Positions 16,339-24,154 of a stretch of 64,000 nucleotides of DNA are shown piece after piece. A model generated the notes under the pieces. The model did no database searches. It was not told the DNA's origin and saw only the letters and a list, made by a program, of their open reading frames with translations. The stretch comes from Caballeronia catudaia (GTDB lineage Bacteria > Pseudomonadota > Gammaproteobacteria > Burkholderiales > Burkholderiaceae): positions 50,290 through 114,289 of the forward strand of contig NZ_FCOF02000020.1 of NCBI RefSeq assembly GCF_001544755.2, in the 5' to 3' direction. Both the position numbers and the translations under genes were made by a program. Positions within the stretch are counted from its first letter, which is position 1. Each line of letters opens with the position of its first letter.

Positions 16339-18288
16339 TCAGGGTTGTGTGTTCGGCGGCGTCTCGCCGCCGGGCGGCTGCTGCGGCGCGACGGGCGGCA
16401 TCACCGCGACGGGCGGCGGCAGCGGCGCGGGCGCGGGCATCGGCGGGGGCGGGGGCGGGGGCGGCAGCGAACGCGCGGGCGGTGCGCCGGCGCCCGCGGG
16501 CGCCATGCGCGCGCGCTCGCTGGTCGACACGACATCGCGTTCGGTCGTGATGCGGGTTTCCGTCCCGGAATCGAAGAGCATGACGTTGCCCGCCGGCGTC
16601 GCCTGGTTGCGCACGATGCGCGGCGTCAGCAACAGCACCAGCTCGGTCTGATGCTGGTCGTTCGCGCGCGTGCCGAAGATGCGGTCGAACACCGGAATGC
16701 GGCTCAGGCCCGGCCATCCCGAGCCCGTCGCGCGCTCGTTGCGCTGGAGCAGGCCCGCGAGCATCTGGGTTTCGTTGTTGCGCACGCTCATCACGGTATC
16801 CGCCGAGCGCGTGCCGATCTGATACGCGACGAGGCCGGTCGATGTCGTGATCGTGTCCGTCACGTTCGACACTTCCATGTGCAGCTTCACCTGCACTTCG
16901 TCGCTGCCGGCGATCACGGGCGCGACTTCGAGCGTCAGCCCGACATCCTGGTAGTTGATGCTTTCCGTGCTGAAGTTGCTGGAGAGCGTCGTCGTCACGA
17001 CCGGCAGCCGGTCGCCGATCAGCACCTTCGCCTTCTCGCGATTCCTCACGCGGATGCTCGGATTCGCGAGCGTCTTGGTCTTGCCCTGGCTTTGCAGGAA
17101 GTTGACGCCGACCGGCCCGATGCGCACCAGCACGTCGCCGCTGTTGAGGTGGCCGAGTTGTTCGAGCGTCAGCGTGCCGGTTTCGCGCGGGGTGTCGTTC
17201 GGATTTTGCGGCGCCGGCTGCAGCGCGAAGGTGGCGCCGTTCGGCCAGTTGATGCCCATGTTGAGCAGATCCGACGACGTCACTTCGAGAATCTGCGCAT
17301 CGATGACGACTTCGGCAGGCGCCACATCGAGCGCCTTGATGATGCGTTCGGCGACTTTCACGGTGTCCGCCGAGTCGCGCATGATGATGCCGTTGGTGCG
17401 CTCGTCGAGCACGGCGTCGCGCGTCTTGACCATCTGCTTGAGCACGGCGAGCACCTGCGCCGCCTGCGCGTTGTCCAGATAGAACGTGCGCACGACGAGG
17501 TCCTTGTATTCGGTTTCCTTGTCCGGGCGCTTCGGATAGATCAGCACCGAGTTGCCGCTCACGACCTTGCTCGCGAGCTGATTGGCTTGCAGCACCATCG
17601 AGAGCACCTGCTTCACCGGCGTATTGCTCGCGAAGATGGTCGTCGGCGCGGCGGCCTGCACGTCGCGGTCGAACGTGAAGTTGAGCCCCGTGATGTTCGA
17701 CACCAGCTCGAAGATGCTGATGAGCGGCTGGTCGCGGAACTGCACCGTGATCGGCTGATCCAGATTCTTGTCGAGTTTCGGCGCGAGATCCTGTCCCTTC
17801 GGCGTGACGAGCATGTCGCGCAGACGTGCGGCGCGGGCGTTGTCGGGCTGCTTCGCGAGCACGTCGTTGACGATGCCGAGCGCTTCCTGCGGCTGGTCGA
17901 GATAAATTGTGCCCGCATACTGCACGGCCGCGTCGATCGGCGCCTGCTTCTCGATCCAGTCGATCATGCCGCTGGCGGTGTCGTCGCCGGGCGCGGCCTC
18001 CTGCGCCTTGCGCGCCCACGCGAGCGCCTGCGCGGAATCGCCCGCGCGGTACGCGACCGTCGCGCGGTTCAGATATTCGACCTCCAGGCGCCGCCGCAAG
18101 CTCAGATACCAGCTTCGTATTTCGAGGTCGTCGGGATATTGCACGGTCTGTTGCGCGAGCAGTTCGAGCTGCGCGTCGGGCGGCATGTTCGACAGCGTGT
18201 TTTCCAGTCCCTTGCGGTGCATTTCGCTCGCGCACGCCGTCATGAGCAAAAGCACGGTCAGGACCGTCAAGTTCTTGAGCCGCCTCAT
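16339..18288 (-). CDS. gspD: Lipoprotein secretin (GspD/MshL-like outer-membrane channel)
   Basis: A 649-residue protein with a lipoprotein signal (LTVLLLMTAC, lipobox MTAC). A TPR-like N-terminal region covers about 25-165. The secretin N-domains follow (QPITVQFRDQPLISIFELVSNITGLNFTF, then FYLDNAQAAQVLAVLKQMV). The secretin beta domain contains VPVFDRIFG-type and TELVLLLTPRIVR marks. A Pro-rich tail (SLPPPPPPPP) ends the protein. It forms the oligomeric outer-membrane pore. The lipid anchor and TPR-like start are like MSHA/type IV pilus-type secretins rather than classical GspD, and may remove the need for a separate pilotin. It overlaps the preceding gene by ATGA. Confidence 0.9.
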   Translation of the reverse strand: MRRLKNLTVLTVLLLMTACASEMHRKGLENTLSNMPPDAQLELLAQQTVQYPDDLEIRSWYLSLRRRLEVEYLNRATVAYRAGDSAQALAWARKAQEAAPGDDTASGMIDWIEKQAPIDAAVQYAGTIYLDQPQEALGIVNDVLAKQPDNARAARLRDMLVTPKGQDLAPKLDKNLDQPITVQFRDQPLISIFELVSNITGLNFTFDRDVQAAAPTTIFASNTPVKQVLSMVLQANQLASKVVSGNSVLIYPKRPDKETEYKDLVVRTFYLDNAQAAQVLAVLKQMVKTRDAVLDERTNGIIMRDSADTVKVAERIIKALDVAPAEVVIDAQILEVTSSDLLNMGINWPNGATFALQPAPQNPNDTPRETGTLTLEQLGHLNSGDVLVRIGPVGVNFLQSQGKTKTLANPSIRVRNREKAKVLIGDRLPVVTTTLSSNFSTESINYQDVGLTLEVAPVIAGSDEVQVKLHMEVSNVTDTITTSTGLVAYQIGTRSADTVMSVRNNETQMLAGLLQRNERATGSGWPGLSRIPVFDRIFGTRANDQHQTELVLLLTPRIVRNQATPAGNVMLFDSGTETRITTERDVVSTSERARMAPAGAGAPPARSLPPPPPPPPMPAPAPLPPPVAVMPPVAPQQPPGGETPPNTQP

Positions 18289-18842
18289 TTCAGTTCTCCG
18301 AGCGCGAGCGTTTGCCGGCGCTTCAACGGCAGGTAAATGAACCGCACTTCCTTCCGGTTGATGTCCTCGATCCTGTATGCGTTGAGAATCACATCGCCCT
18401 TTTTCAGGAAATTCTTCTTCTGGCAGTTGGCGCACAGCGTGAACTCGCGCCCGGTCCCGGAGAGCAGCACGTAGAACACGCCGTCCTGATCCAGCCAGAG
18501 CGAGCGGACCGCGAACGGCAGCGGCGGCGGCTCGGGCGGCGGCGGCGGTTTGGGCGGCGTGAGCGGCGCCGGCGGCGGTGGCGGAGGAGGCGGCTGCCAG
18601 TTCTGGCTCGGGAAGATATCGACGGCGGCGGGGCGCTGCGCGTCTGCCGTCTCGACGGCGCTCGCGGCCGGCGCGCTGGCCGCCGCCGGCGCTTTCGGCA
18701 CGGCCCGCGCCGGCGCGGGCGCTTCGGGCGCTTCGGCCGGCTCGCCGCGGAAGTATGTGTACAGGATCAGACCGAGCGCGACCACGAGCAGCCCGAGAAC
18801 CGGCCGCGACACTTTCAGGCTGCGCACGTCGAGCCCGCTCAT
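18285..18842 (-). CDS. PilP/GspC-like secretion accessory protein with proline-rich linker
   Basis: A 185-residue protein with one N-terminal membrane helix (VLGLLVVALGLILYTYFRG). An Ala/Pro-rich periplasmic linker includes a run of eight prolines (about 88-95) and repeated P-rich stretches. The small C-terminal domain (LPFAVRSLWLDQDGVFYVLL, a CAxC pair, GDVILNAYRIEDINRKEVRF) resembles the homology region of PilP/GspC that touches secretin N-domains. It is placed directly upstream of the secretin with a 4-nt ATGA overlap, which supports that role. It is recognised by topology and position more than by a strong motif. Confidence 0.7.
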   Translation of the reverse strand: MSGLDVRSLKVSRPVLGLLVVALGLILYTYFRGEPAEAPEAPAPARAVPKAPAAASAPAASAVETADAQRPAAVDIFPSQNWQPPPPPPPPAPLTPPKPPPPPEPPPLPFAVRSLWLDQDGVFYVLLSGTGREFTLCANCQKKNFLKKGDVILNAYRIEDINRKEVRFIYLPLKRRQTLALGELK

Positions 18843-19360
18843 TTCGACGCCTCGACGAGAAAGGAGCACTGCAGGCGCACTTCGAGCTGTGTCGTGCCGA
18901 TGTTCGGACGCGATATCGCGAGGCGCTCGCAGCGCAGTCCTGGCATCGTGCGCAATTCGGAGATGAAAACGCGAAACTGCATGTACGTGCTCGTGAAGTT
19001 CGTCTCGACGACATAGCGCTTCAACGGCGAGTCCTTGTCCTGCGCCGCGCTCTGATACGTGATCTGCGGCAGCGCGATGTCGTTCTTCGCGGCGATCGCA
19101 TGCAGGCTGTGCAGGAAGATGAAATAGCGCTGCTCGGCGCTCACGGGCGCGACCGCTTCGTCGGGCGAGGGCGGCGGCGGCTGTTTCAACGTGGCGGCGC
19201 GCGCATCGAGATCGGCTTCGCGCGCGGCGATGTCCGCGCGCAGAGGAAGCATCTGCACGAGCGCGATCACCGCCGACGCGCCGAACAGCAGCACCGCCAG
19301 CACGCCGAAGATGCCGAGCCGCCATTGCGCGCGGCGCAGTTCCCACAGGAGGCGGCTCAT
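18839..19360 (-). CDS. PilO/GspM-like inner-membrane assembly protein
   Basis: A 173-residue bitopic protein with a short cytoplasmic start (MSRLLWELRRAQWRLG), a membrane helix (IFGVLAVLLFGASAVIALVQM), a coiled stretch (LRADIAAREADLDARAATL) and a ferredoxin-like periplasmic domain (AQDKDSPLKRYVVETNFTSTYMQFRVFISELRTMPGLRCERLAIS), the PilO pattern. It is part of the inner-membrane platform with its neighbours. ATGA overlaps on both sides indicate translational coupling. Confidence 0.75.
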   Translation of the reverse strand: MSRLLWELRRAQWRLGIFGVLAVLLFGASAVIALVQMLPLRADIAAREADLDARAATLKQPPPPSPDEAVAPVSAEQRYFIFLHSLHAIAAKNDIALPQITYQSAAQDKDSPLKRYVVETNFTSTYMQFRVFISELRTMPGLRCERLAISRPNIGTTQLEVRLQCSFLVEASK

Positions 19361-19950
19361 TTCGGCGCTCCACCGGGCGGCGCGGTGGGTGCGCCTTCGG
19401 AGGCGGCTGCGGACGCGCCCGCGACCGGCTGCCCGAAGAACGGCCGCCACGTCACCTGGAGACTCGTCTCCACCGACTTCACAGGCGGCCCCGGCTTTTC
19501 GGTCTGCCGCTTCACGGCGACGCTTTCGGTGCCCGGCTGAGCCTGAAGCCAGTCGGCGTAGGAGAGCGCTTCCTGCGCCGAGCGCGTCTCGAACTGCATG
19601 TTGATCGTTCGCGACGCCGGCGCGATATCGAGCGAAAGCAGGGCGATGCCCGGATTCCATCCGCCTTCGACGAGCGCGCGCGCCGGCTCGGCCGCGTAGC
19701 GCTGCTGCGCCATCAGCTGCGCGGCTTGCGCATCGCCCGAATGACGATGCGCATTGCTGATGGTCCTGAACTTCTGCTCCTGCTTCGCGATCGCGCTCTC
19801 GCGCTGGTCGAGCGCTTCGCCCTGTTCCGTGAGCGTGTCGAGATACTGCATCGTCAGTATGAGCGCGACGATGCCGGCCGCGAGCGCGATCAAGCCCGGC
19901 GCGGCGTCTGGCCGGTTCGCGCGGTGCAGGTTCAGGGCGGGCGCTTTCAT
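19357..19950 (-). CDS. PilN/GspL-C-like inner-membrane assembly protein
   Basis: A 197-residue protein with a membrane helix at about 17-37 (APGLIALAAGIVALILTMQYL), a coiled coil (LTEQGEALDQRESAIAKQEQKF) and a periplasmic ferredoxin-like domain (GGWNPGIALLSLDIAPASRTINMQFETRSAQEALSYADWL). The tail is Ala/Pro-rich. This is the PilN arrangement; in T2SS nomenclature it equals the C-terminal half of GspL. It is flanked by PilM-like and PilO-like genes with 4-nt overlaps. Confidence 0.75.
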   Translation of the reverse strand: MKAPALNLHRANRPDAAPGLIALAAGIVALILTMQYLDTLTEQGEALDQRESAIAKQEQKFRTISNAHRHSGDAQAAQLMAQQRYAAEPARALVEGGWNPGIALLSLDIAPASRTINMQFETRSAQEALSYADWLQAQPGTESVAVKRQTEKPGPPVKSVETSLQVTWRPFFGQPVAGASAAASEGAPTAPPGGAPK

Positions 19951-20756
19951 GACGATGCGTCCCAGGGGGCGGCAAGCCACTGCGTCCGAGAGCGGTCCGC
20001 GATCCATCGGTCCGCCGCGCCCGGCCCGATCACGTAGTGGCGCTCGGGCGCATCGATGGCGCACAGCGCGAGCGCGTCGCGCCAGAGATCGTCGAGCGTG
20101 CCGGGCACGGGCAGCGCGACGAAGCCGGTCCAGCCGCCGCCGCGCCGGAAGCCGATATGCGCGAGCGCCGCCGCGCCCGCGGTTTCCTCGAGCTCGGCAA
20201 TCGCGATCGCGCCATCGCGGATGCGCCGCGCGTGTTGGCCGAGCGCGAACGTGTAGCCCGGCACGATGCCGCCGAGCTGCAGCTTGCGTGTTTTGCACAG
20301 GCGCTCGATGCCCGCGCAGAGCGCTTCGGGCATCGCGGCGGCGAGGCGGCCCCGTCCCCACGCGCCGTCGGCGACGGCGTAGCGCCACGGCTCCGCGCCC
20401 GCGCCCCACTGAACCGCCTGCATGCGCGCGACCGACACCCAGTCTTCCGGCTTCGGCAGCGGCTGCCACGGCAGCGCGTGATAGCGCGCGAACGGCGCGC
20501 CGACGATCACGCGCAAGGTGTGCAAGCCGGGACGCGCGGGCCTGGGCGCGAGCGCCTCGATCGCTTTCAGCGCGGCGGCGACATCGCCTGAAGGGGAGAG
20601 CGGCGTGGCTATCGGCAAACCCGGCGACGAATTTAGCGTGCGCGCGCGTTCGCCGTCGAGCCAGATCGTCGCGCGGCTCATCATCGTCGATGCCGTGCTC
20701 ATCGACGGCAGCCTTGCCGTTTTCAACGCGCCGAGCCGGTCCGATAGGCGCGACAT
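19947..20756 (-). CDS. PilM/GspL-N-like cytoplasmic protein of the secretion machine
   Basis: A 269-residue soluble protein without membrane helices. The fragments WLDGERARTLNSSPGLPIATPLS, VIVGAPFARYHALPWQPLPKPEDW and GGIVPGYTFALGQHARRIRDGAIAIAELE are compatible with an actin-like fold of the PilM/GspL cytoplasmic domain, although the match is weak. The position between the GspE ATPase and the PilN-like gene strongly supports the assignment. It starts 3 nt after the gspE stop. Confidence 0.65.
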   Translation of the reverse strand: MSRLSDRLGALKTARLPSMSTASTMMSRATIWLDGERARTLNSSPGLPIATPLSPSGDVAAALKAIEALAPRPARPGLHTLRVIVGAPFARYHALPWQPLPKPEDWVSVARMQAVQWGAGAEPWRYAVADGAWGRGRLAAAMPEALCAGIERLCKTRKLQLGGIVPGYTFALGQHARRIRDGAIAIAELEETAGAAALAHIGFRRGGGWTGFVALPVPGTLDDLWRDALALCAIDAPERHYVIGPGAADRWIADRSRTQWLAAPWDASS

Positions 20757-20759
20757 CGC

Positions 20760-22406
20760 TCAGGCCTCGACCATCGTCACGCGATTGACTTCCGCGAGCG
20801 TCGTGCGGCCATCGGCGACGGCGCGCAGCGCAATCTGCCTGATCGGTACGAAACCGCTCGCATACGCGAGCGCCTTCAGTTCCATGATCGGCCGCCGCTC
20901 GACGAAGCATTGCTTGATCGCATCGTTGAGGCGCAGCACTTCCGCGATCGGCTGACGCCCGAGATAGCCCGTGCGCCGGCAGGCATCGCAGCCCGCGCCT
21001 TTGCGAAAACGCCAGTCGGCGACCTGTTCCGGCGTGAGTCCCGAAGCGCGCAACGTCGCTTCGTCGGGCGGCGTGTCGTCGCGCACGCAACGCGGGCAGT
21101 TCTTGCGCATGAGGCGCTGCGCGACCGCGCCGAGCAGCGCATCGACGAAGCTGTGCATGTCGACGCCCATGTGCAGGAAACGGTCGAGCACGGAAAACAC
21201 GTTGTTCGCGTGCACGGAAGTCAGCACGAGGTGGCCGGTCAACGCGGCCTGCACGGCGATGCCCGCGGTCTCGCCATCGCGGATTTCGCCGACGAGAATC
21301 TTGTCCGGATCGTGGCGCAGGATCGAGCGCAAGCCGCGCGCGAAGGTCAGGCCCTTCTTGTCGTTGATCGGGATTTGCAGCACGCCCGGCAGCTCGTATT
21401 CGACCGGGTCTTCGATCGTGATGATTTTTTCGTCGCCGGTGTTGATCTCGGTGAGCGTCGCGTAGAGCGTCGTCGATTTGCCCGAGCCGGTCGGCCCGGT
21501 CACGAGCAGAAGGCCGTACGGCTCGTGCGCGATCGCGCGGATCGCATCGACGATCTCCGGCTCGTGGCCGATCGCGTCGAGCCGGAGCGTGGTGGCGCCG
21601 GCCTCGCCGCGCTGCTTGTCGAGCACGCGCAGCACCGCGTCCTCGCCGTGTATCGACGGCATGATCGACACGCGAAAATCGATTTCGCGCTGACTGATGA
21701 CCGCCTTGAAGCGCCCGTCCTGCGGAATGCGCCGCTCGCCGATGTCGAGATCGGCCATCACCTTCAGCCGCGACAGGACCTGCTCGGCCGTATCGACGCC
21801 CGGCGCGGACGCGGTCTCCTGCAACACGCCGTCGATGCGGTACTTGATGACGAGCCCCGCCGCCGTGCTCTCGATATGAATGTCCGACGCGCGCGCCTTC
21901 AGCGCGTCGTACAGCGACGAGTTCACGAGCCGGATCACGGGATGCACGTCGGCTGCGAGCGTCGCAAGCGTGATCTCGACGCCCGCTTCGCTCGTCGCCG
22001 CCGATTTCGTATCGACGCTGATGTGCGTGAGCGCCTGATGCGCCGACTCGTGCAGCGCGAGATACGCCATCAGTTCGGCCGGCACGCAGAACGCGAACGC
22101 GAAGGGCTTCTTCACGCGCTGCATCGTCCAGGCGCGCAGGTTCGGATCGAAGGGATCGGCGAGGACGAGCCACAGGCGCGCATCGCTTCCCGCGGCGAGC
22201 AGGCAGCGGCGCGACATCGCTTCGCCGAAGGGCAGGAGATCGAAACGCGGCTCGAGCGTTTCGAGCGCATCGGCGTCGAATCCGGTGAGGCCGATCGCCT
22301 GCGTGACGCTCTTCAGATAGTCGGCGGGATCGTGCGCGGCGTCGTCCCAGAACTGCTGCTGTTTCGGGCGCTGCGCGCGGACGGGTGTTTCGGTCGGCTG
22401 TTCCAT
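20760..22406 (-). CDS. gspE: Type II secretion ATPase GspE
   Basis: A hexameric cytoplasmic ATPase of 548 residues that drives pseudopilus assembly. The N1E-like domain is followed by the core with Walker A GPTGSGKSTTLYATLTE, the Asp box (IITIEDPVEYELPGVLQIPIN), Walker B (ILVGEIRDGETAGIAVQAALTGH) with His box, and the zinc tetracysteine (NCPRC and CDACRRTGYLGRQPIAEVL). The ATG at 22406 comes 4 nt after the gspF stop; a TTG 24 nt upstream is less likely. All catalytic motifs are intact. Confidence 0.95.
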   Translation of the reverse strand: MEQPTETPVRAQRPKQQQFWDDAAHDPADYLKSVTQAIGLTGFDADALETLEPRFDLLPFGEAMSRRCLLAAGSDARLWLVLADPFDPNLRAWTMQRVKKPFAFAFCVPAELMAYLALHESAHQALTHISVDTKSAATSEAGVEITLATLAADVHPVIRLVNSSLYDALKARASDIHIESTAAGLVIKYRIDGVLQETASAPGVDTAEQVLSRLKVMADLDIGERRIPQDGRFKAVISQREIDFRVSIMPSIHGEDAVLRVLDKQRGEAGATTLRLDAIGHEPEIVDAIRAIAHEPYGLLLVTGPTGSGKSTTLYATLTEINTGDEKIITIEDPVEYELPGVLQIPINDKKGLTFARGLRSILRHDPDKILVGEIRDGETAGIAVQAALTGHLVLTSVHANNVFSVLDRFLHMGVDMHSFVDALLGAVAQRLMRKNCPRCVRDDTPPDEATLRASGLTPEQVADWRFRKGAGCDACRRTGYLGRQPIAEVLRLNDAIKQCFVERRPIMELKALAYASGFVPIRQIALRAVADGRTTLAEVNRVTMVEA

Positions 22407-22410
22407 GATT

Positions 22411-23616
22411 TCAACCCACGCTTCCGGCAAGCTGAAAAATCGGCATGTAGAGCAGAAAGATGATCGTCCCGACGATGCCGCCCACGACCAGCATCAGCAC
22501 CGGCTCGACGACGCGCATCAGCGTGTCGATCGCGCGATCCAGCTCCTCGTCGCAGAATTCGGCCGAGCGCGTGACCATGCCCGCGAGCTCGCCGCTCTGC
22601 TCGCCGACGCGGATCAGCCGCTCCGCGACGGGCGTCGTCAGATTCGCGGCGGGCAGCGCGCCGGACAGCGGCTTGCCCGCGCGGATTTCGTCGAGCGCCT
22701 GGGCGAGCGCGGCCTGCATCTGTGCTGGCAGCAGTTGCGCGGACAGTTCCATCGACGCGACCATCGACATGCCGCCCGCGAGCAAAAGCCCGAGCGTGCG
22801 GTAGAAGCGCGTCAACGCGAAGAGGCGCTGATAATCGGCGAGTTTCGGCAGGCTCAGAAATGCCGCGAAAAGCCTGCCGCGCACGTTCGGATTTTTCAGC
22901 GACCAGAGCCCGCCCGCGATCACGGCGAACAGCCCGGCGAGCAGCACGCCGCCGTGCGCTTCCACGAGATTTCCCCACGCGAGCATCATGCGCACGGTGA
23001 AGGGCATGTCCTTCATGGTCGCGAAGACCTGGCTGAACTTCGGCACGACGTAGAACGCCATGAACAGGATGATCAACGCGCCCACCGCGATGACGATCGA
23101 CGGATACACCATCGACGAAATGACCTTCTTGCGCACCGCCGCGAGCCGCGCGTCGTACTGGTGATAGCGCTTGAGCGCCTCGGCGAGGTGACCGGTCTGC
23201 TCGGCCGAGGCGACCGTCGCGACATAGAGCGGCGGAAAGTGCTCGGTCTGACGCTCGAGCGCGCGCGACAGCGGCTCGCCTTCATAAAGCGCGTCGACGA
23301 TCTTCTGCAGCACCGTCCGGTTGAGGCCTTCCTTGCTCTTGTCGCGCAGCGTCTCGACGGTTTCGACGAGGCTCAGGCCCGCTTCGAGCAACGCGATCAG
23401 CTCCTGGGTGAAGAGCGCGCGCTCGAACACCGGCTTCCTGAACGACAGCGCCAATGTCTTCTTGCCGACGGGCGTCGCCTCGATCAGCGAAAGTCCCATC
23501 GCGGCCACGCTCTGGCGCAACTGCGCTTCGTCGGCGGCGTCGAGATCCAGTTCCTGCGGGCCGCTGTCGGTGTCGACACGAACGCGATATCGCATGACGG
23601 CCGCCGCGCACGTCAT
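22411..23616 (-). CDS. gspF: Type II secretion inner-membrane platform protein GspF
   Basis: A 401-residue polytopic protein with two tandem T2SF domains. Marks are GVFERALFTQELIALLEAGLSLVETVETL, DALYEGEPLSRALERQTEHFPPLYVATVASAEQTGHLAEAL and the duplicated GKPLSGALP..LTTPVAERLIRVGEQSGELAGM. Membrane helices lie at about 170-190, 215-240 and 370-395 (LMLVVGGIVGTIIFLLYMPIF). It holds the pseudopilus base together with GspE. The start at 23616 overlaps the gspG stop as ATGA; the ATG at 23595 is an alternative. Confidence 0.94.
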   Translation of the reverse strand: MTCAAAVMRYRVRVDTDSGPQELDLDAADEAQLRQSVAAMGLSLIEATPVGKKTLALSFRKPVFERALFTQELIALLEAGLSLVETVETLRDKSKEGLNRTVLQKIVDALYEGEPLSRALERQTEHFPPLYVATVASAEQTGHLAEALKRYHQYDARLAAVRKKVISSMVYPSIVIAVGALIILFMAFYVVPKFSQVFATMKDMPFTVRMMLAWGNLVEAHGGVLLAGLFAVIAGGLWSLKNPNVRGRLFAAFLSLPKLADYQRLFALTRFYRTLGLLLAGGMSMVASMELSAQLLPAQMQAALAQALDEIRAGKPLSGALPAANLTTPVAERLIRVGEQSGELAGMVTRSAEFCDEELDRAIDTLMRVVEPVLMLVVGGIVGTIIFLLYMPIFQLAGSVG

Positions 23617-24074
23617 TTGGCGACGATGTCCGCGTCCTCGCCGCTTCCGCCCGGTTTGCCGTCGGCGCCGTAGGTCATCAGGTCATAGTCTTTGCCGCCT
23701 TCGCCAGGCGAGCGATAGATATAAGGCTTGCCCCACGGATCGTTCGGGATCTGGCTGCTCATGTAGGGGCCGTCCCAGCCGGCCGTGTTGCCGACGTTGG
23801 TCATCAGCGCGGCGAGTCCGGCGTCGGTGCCGGGATAGCGGCCCGTGTCGAGCCGGTATCGATCGAGCGCGCTTTCGATGCCCTTCATCTGCGAGGCCGC
23901 CGTCTTGCTGCGCGCCTTGCCCACTTCGCCGAAGAGCTTCGGCCCGACGTAGCCCGCCAGCAGCGCGATGATGAGCAGAACGACCAGCAATTCGAGCAAG
24001 GTGAAAGCGCGCCGGCGCAGCCCGATGCCGCGCCGCCCGAGCCGTGCCTTCGATACGGACAATCGTTCGTGCAT
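23613..24074 (-). CDS. gspG: Major pseudopilin GspG
   Basis: A 153-residue protein with a 22-residue basic leader, then FTLLELLVVLLIIALLAGYVGPKLFGEVGKARSKTA with Glu5. The soluble domain is diagnostic for GspG: MKGIESALDRYRLDTGRYPGTDAGLAALMTN, DPWGKPYIYRSPGEGGKDYDLMTYGADGKPGGSGEDADI. The last part is the calcium-binding loop of major pseudopilins. The residue before the cleavage point is Ala where Gly is usual. It is the first gene of the machine, 80 nt downstream of the GH18 chitinase on the same strand. Confidence 0.94.
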   Translation of the reverse strand: MHERLSVSKARLGRRGIGLRRRAFTLLELLVVLLIIALLAGYVGPKLFGEVGKARSKTAASQMKGIESALDRYRLDTGRYPGTDAGLAALMTNVGNTAGWDGPYMSSQIPNDPWGKPYIYRSPGEGGKDYDLMTYGADGKPGGSGEDADIVAK

Positions 24075-24106
24075 GGCTGCCCCCGTCGGTTCGATTACTT
24101 CGCCAC

Positions 24107-24142
24107 GCGCGCGATCGCCTCATTGCGCGGGCGATCGCGCGC
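24107..24142 (-). promoter_or_regulatory. Intercistronic hairpin between the GH18 and gspG genes
   Basis: A perfect 12-bp stem (GCGCGCGATCGC/GCGATCGCGCGC) with a 12-nt loop in the 80-nt gap. No T-tract follows on either strand, so it is not a standard terminator. It could stabilise the upstream mRNA end or partially attenuate, giving more GH18 than machine. Confidence 0.5.
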
Positions 24143-24154
24143 TTGCCCTGGATT

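Noticed and set aside
16345..18336. 663-residue open frame antisense to the secretin gene, and similar very long antisense frames over gspE, ppc and argH
   Set aside because: High GC content removes stops from the opposite frame. The translations are Arg/His/Val-rich and match no family, while the other strand has complete conserved proteins.
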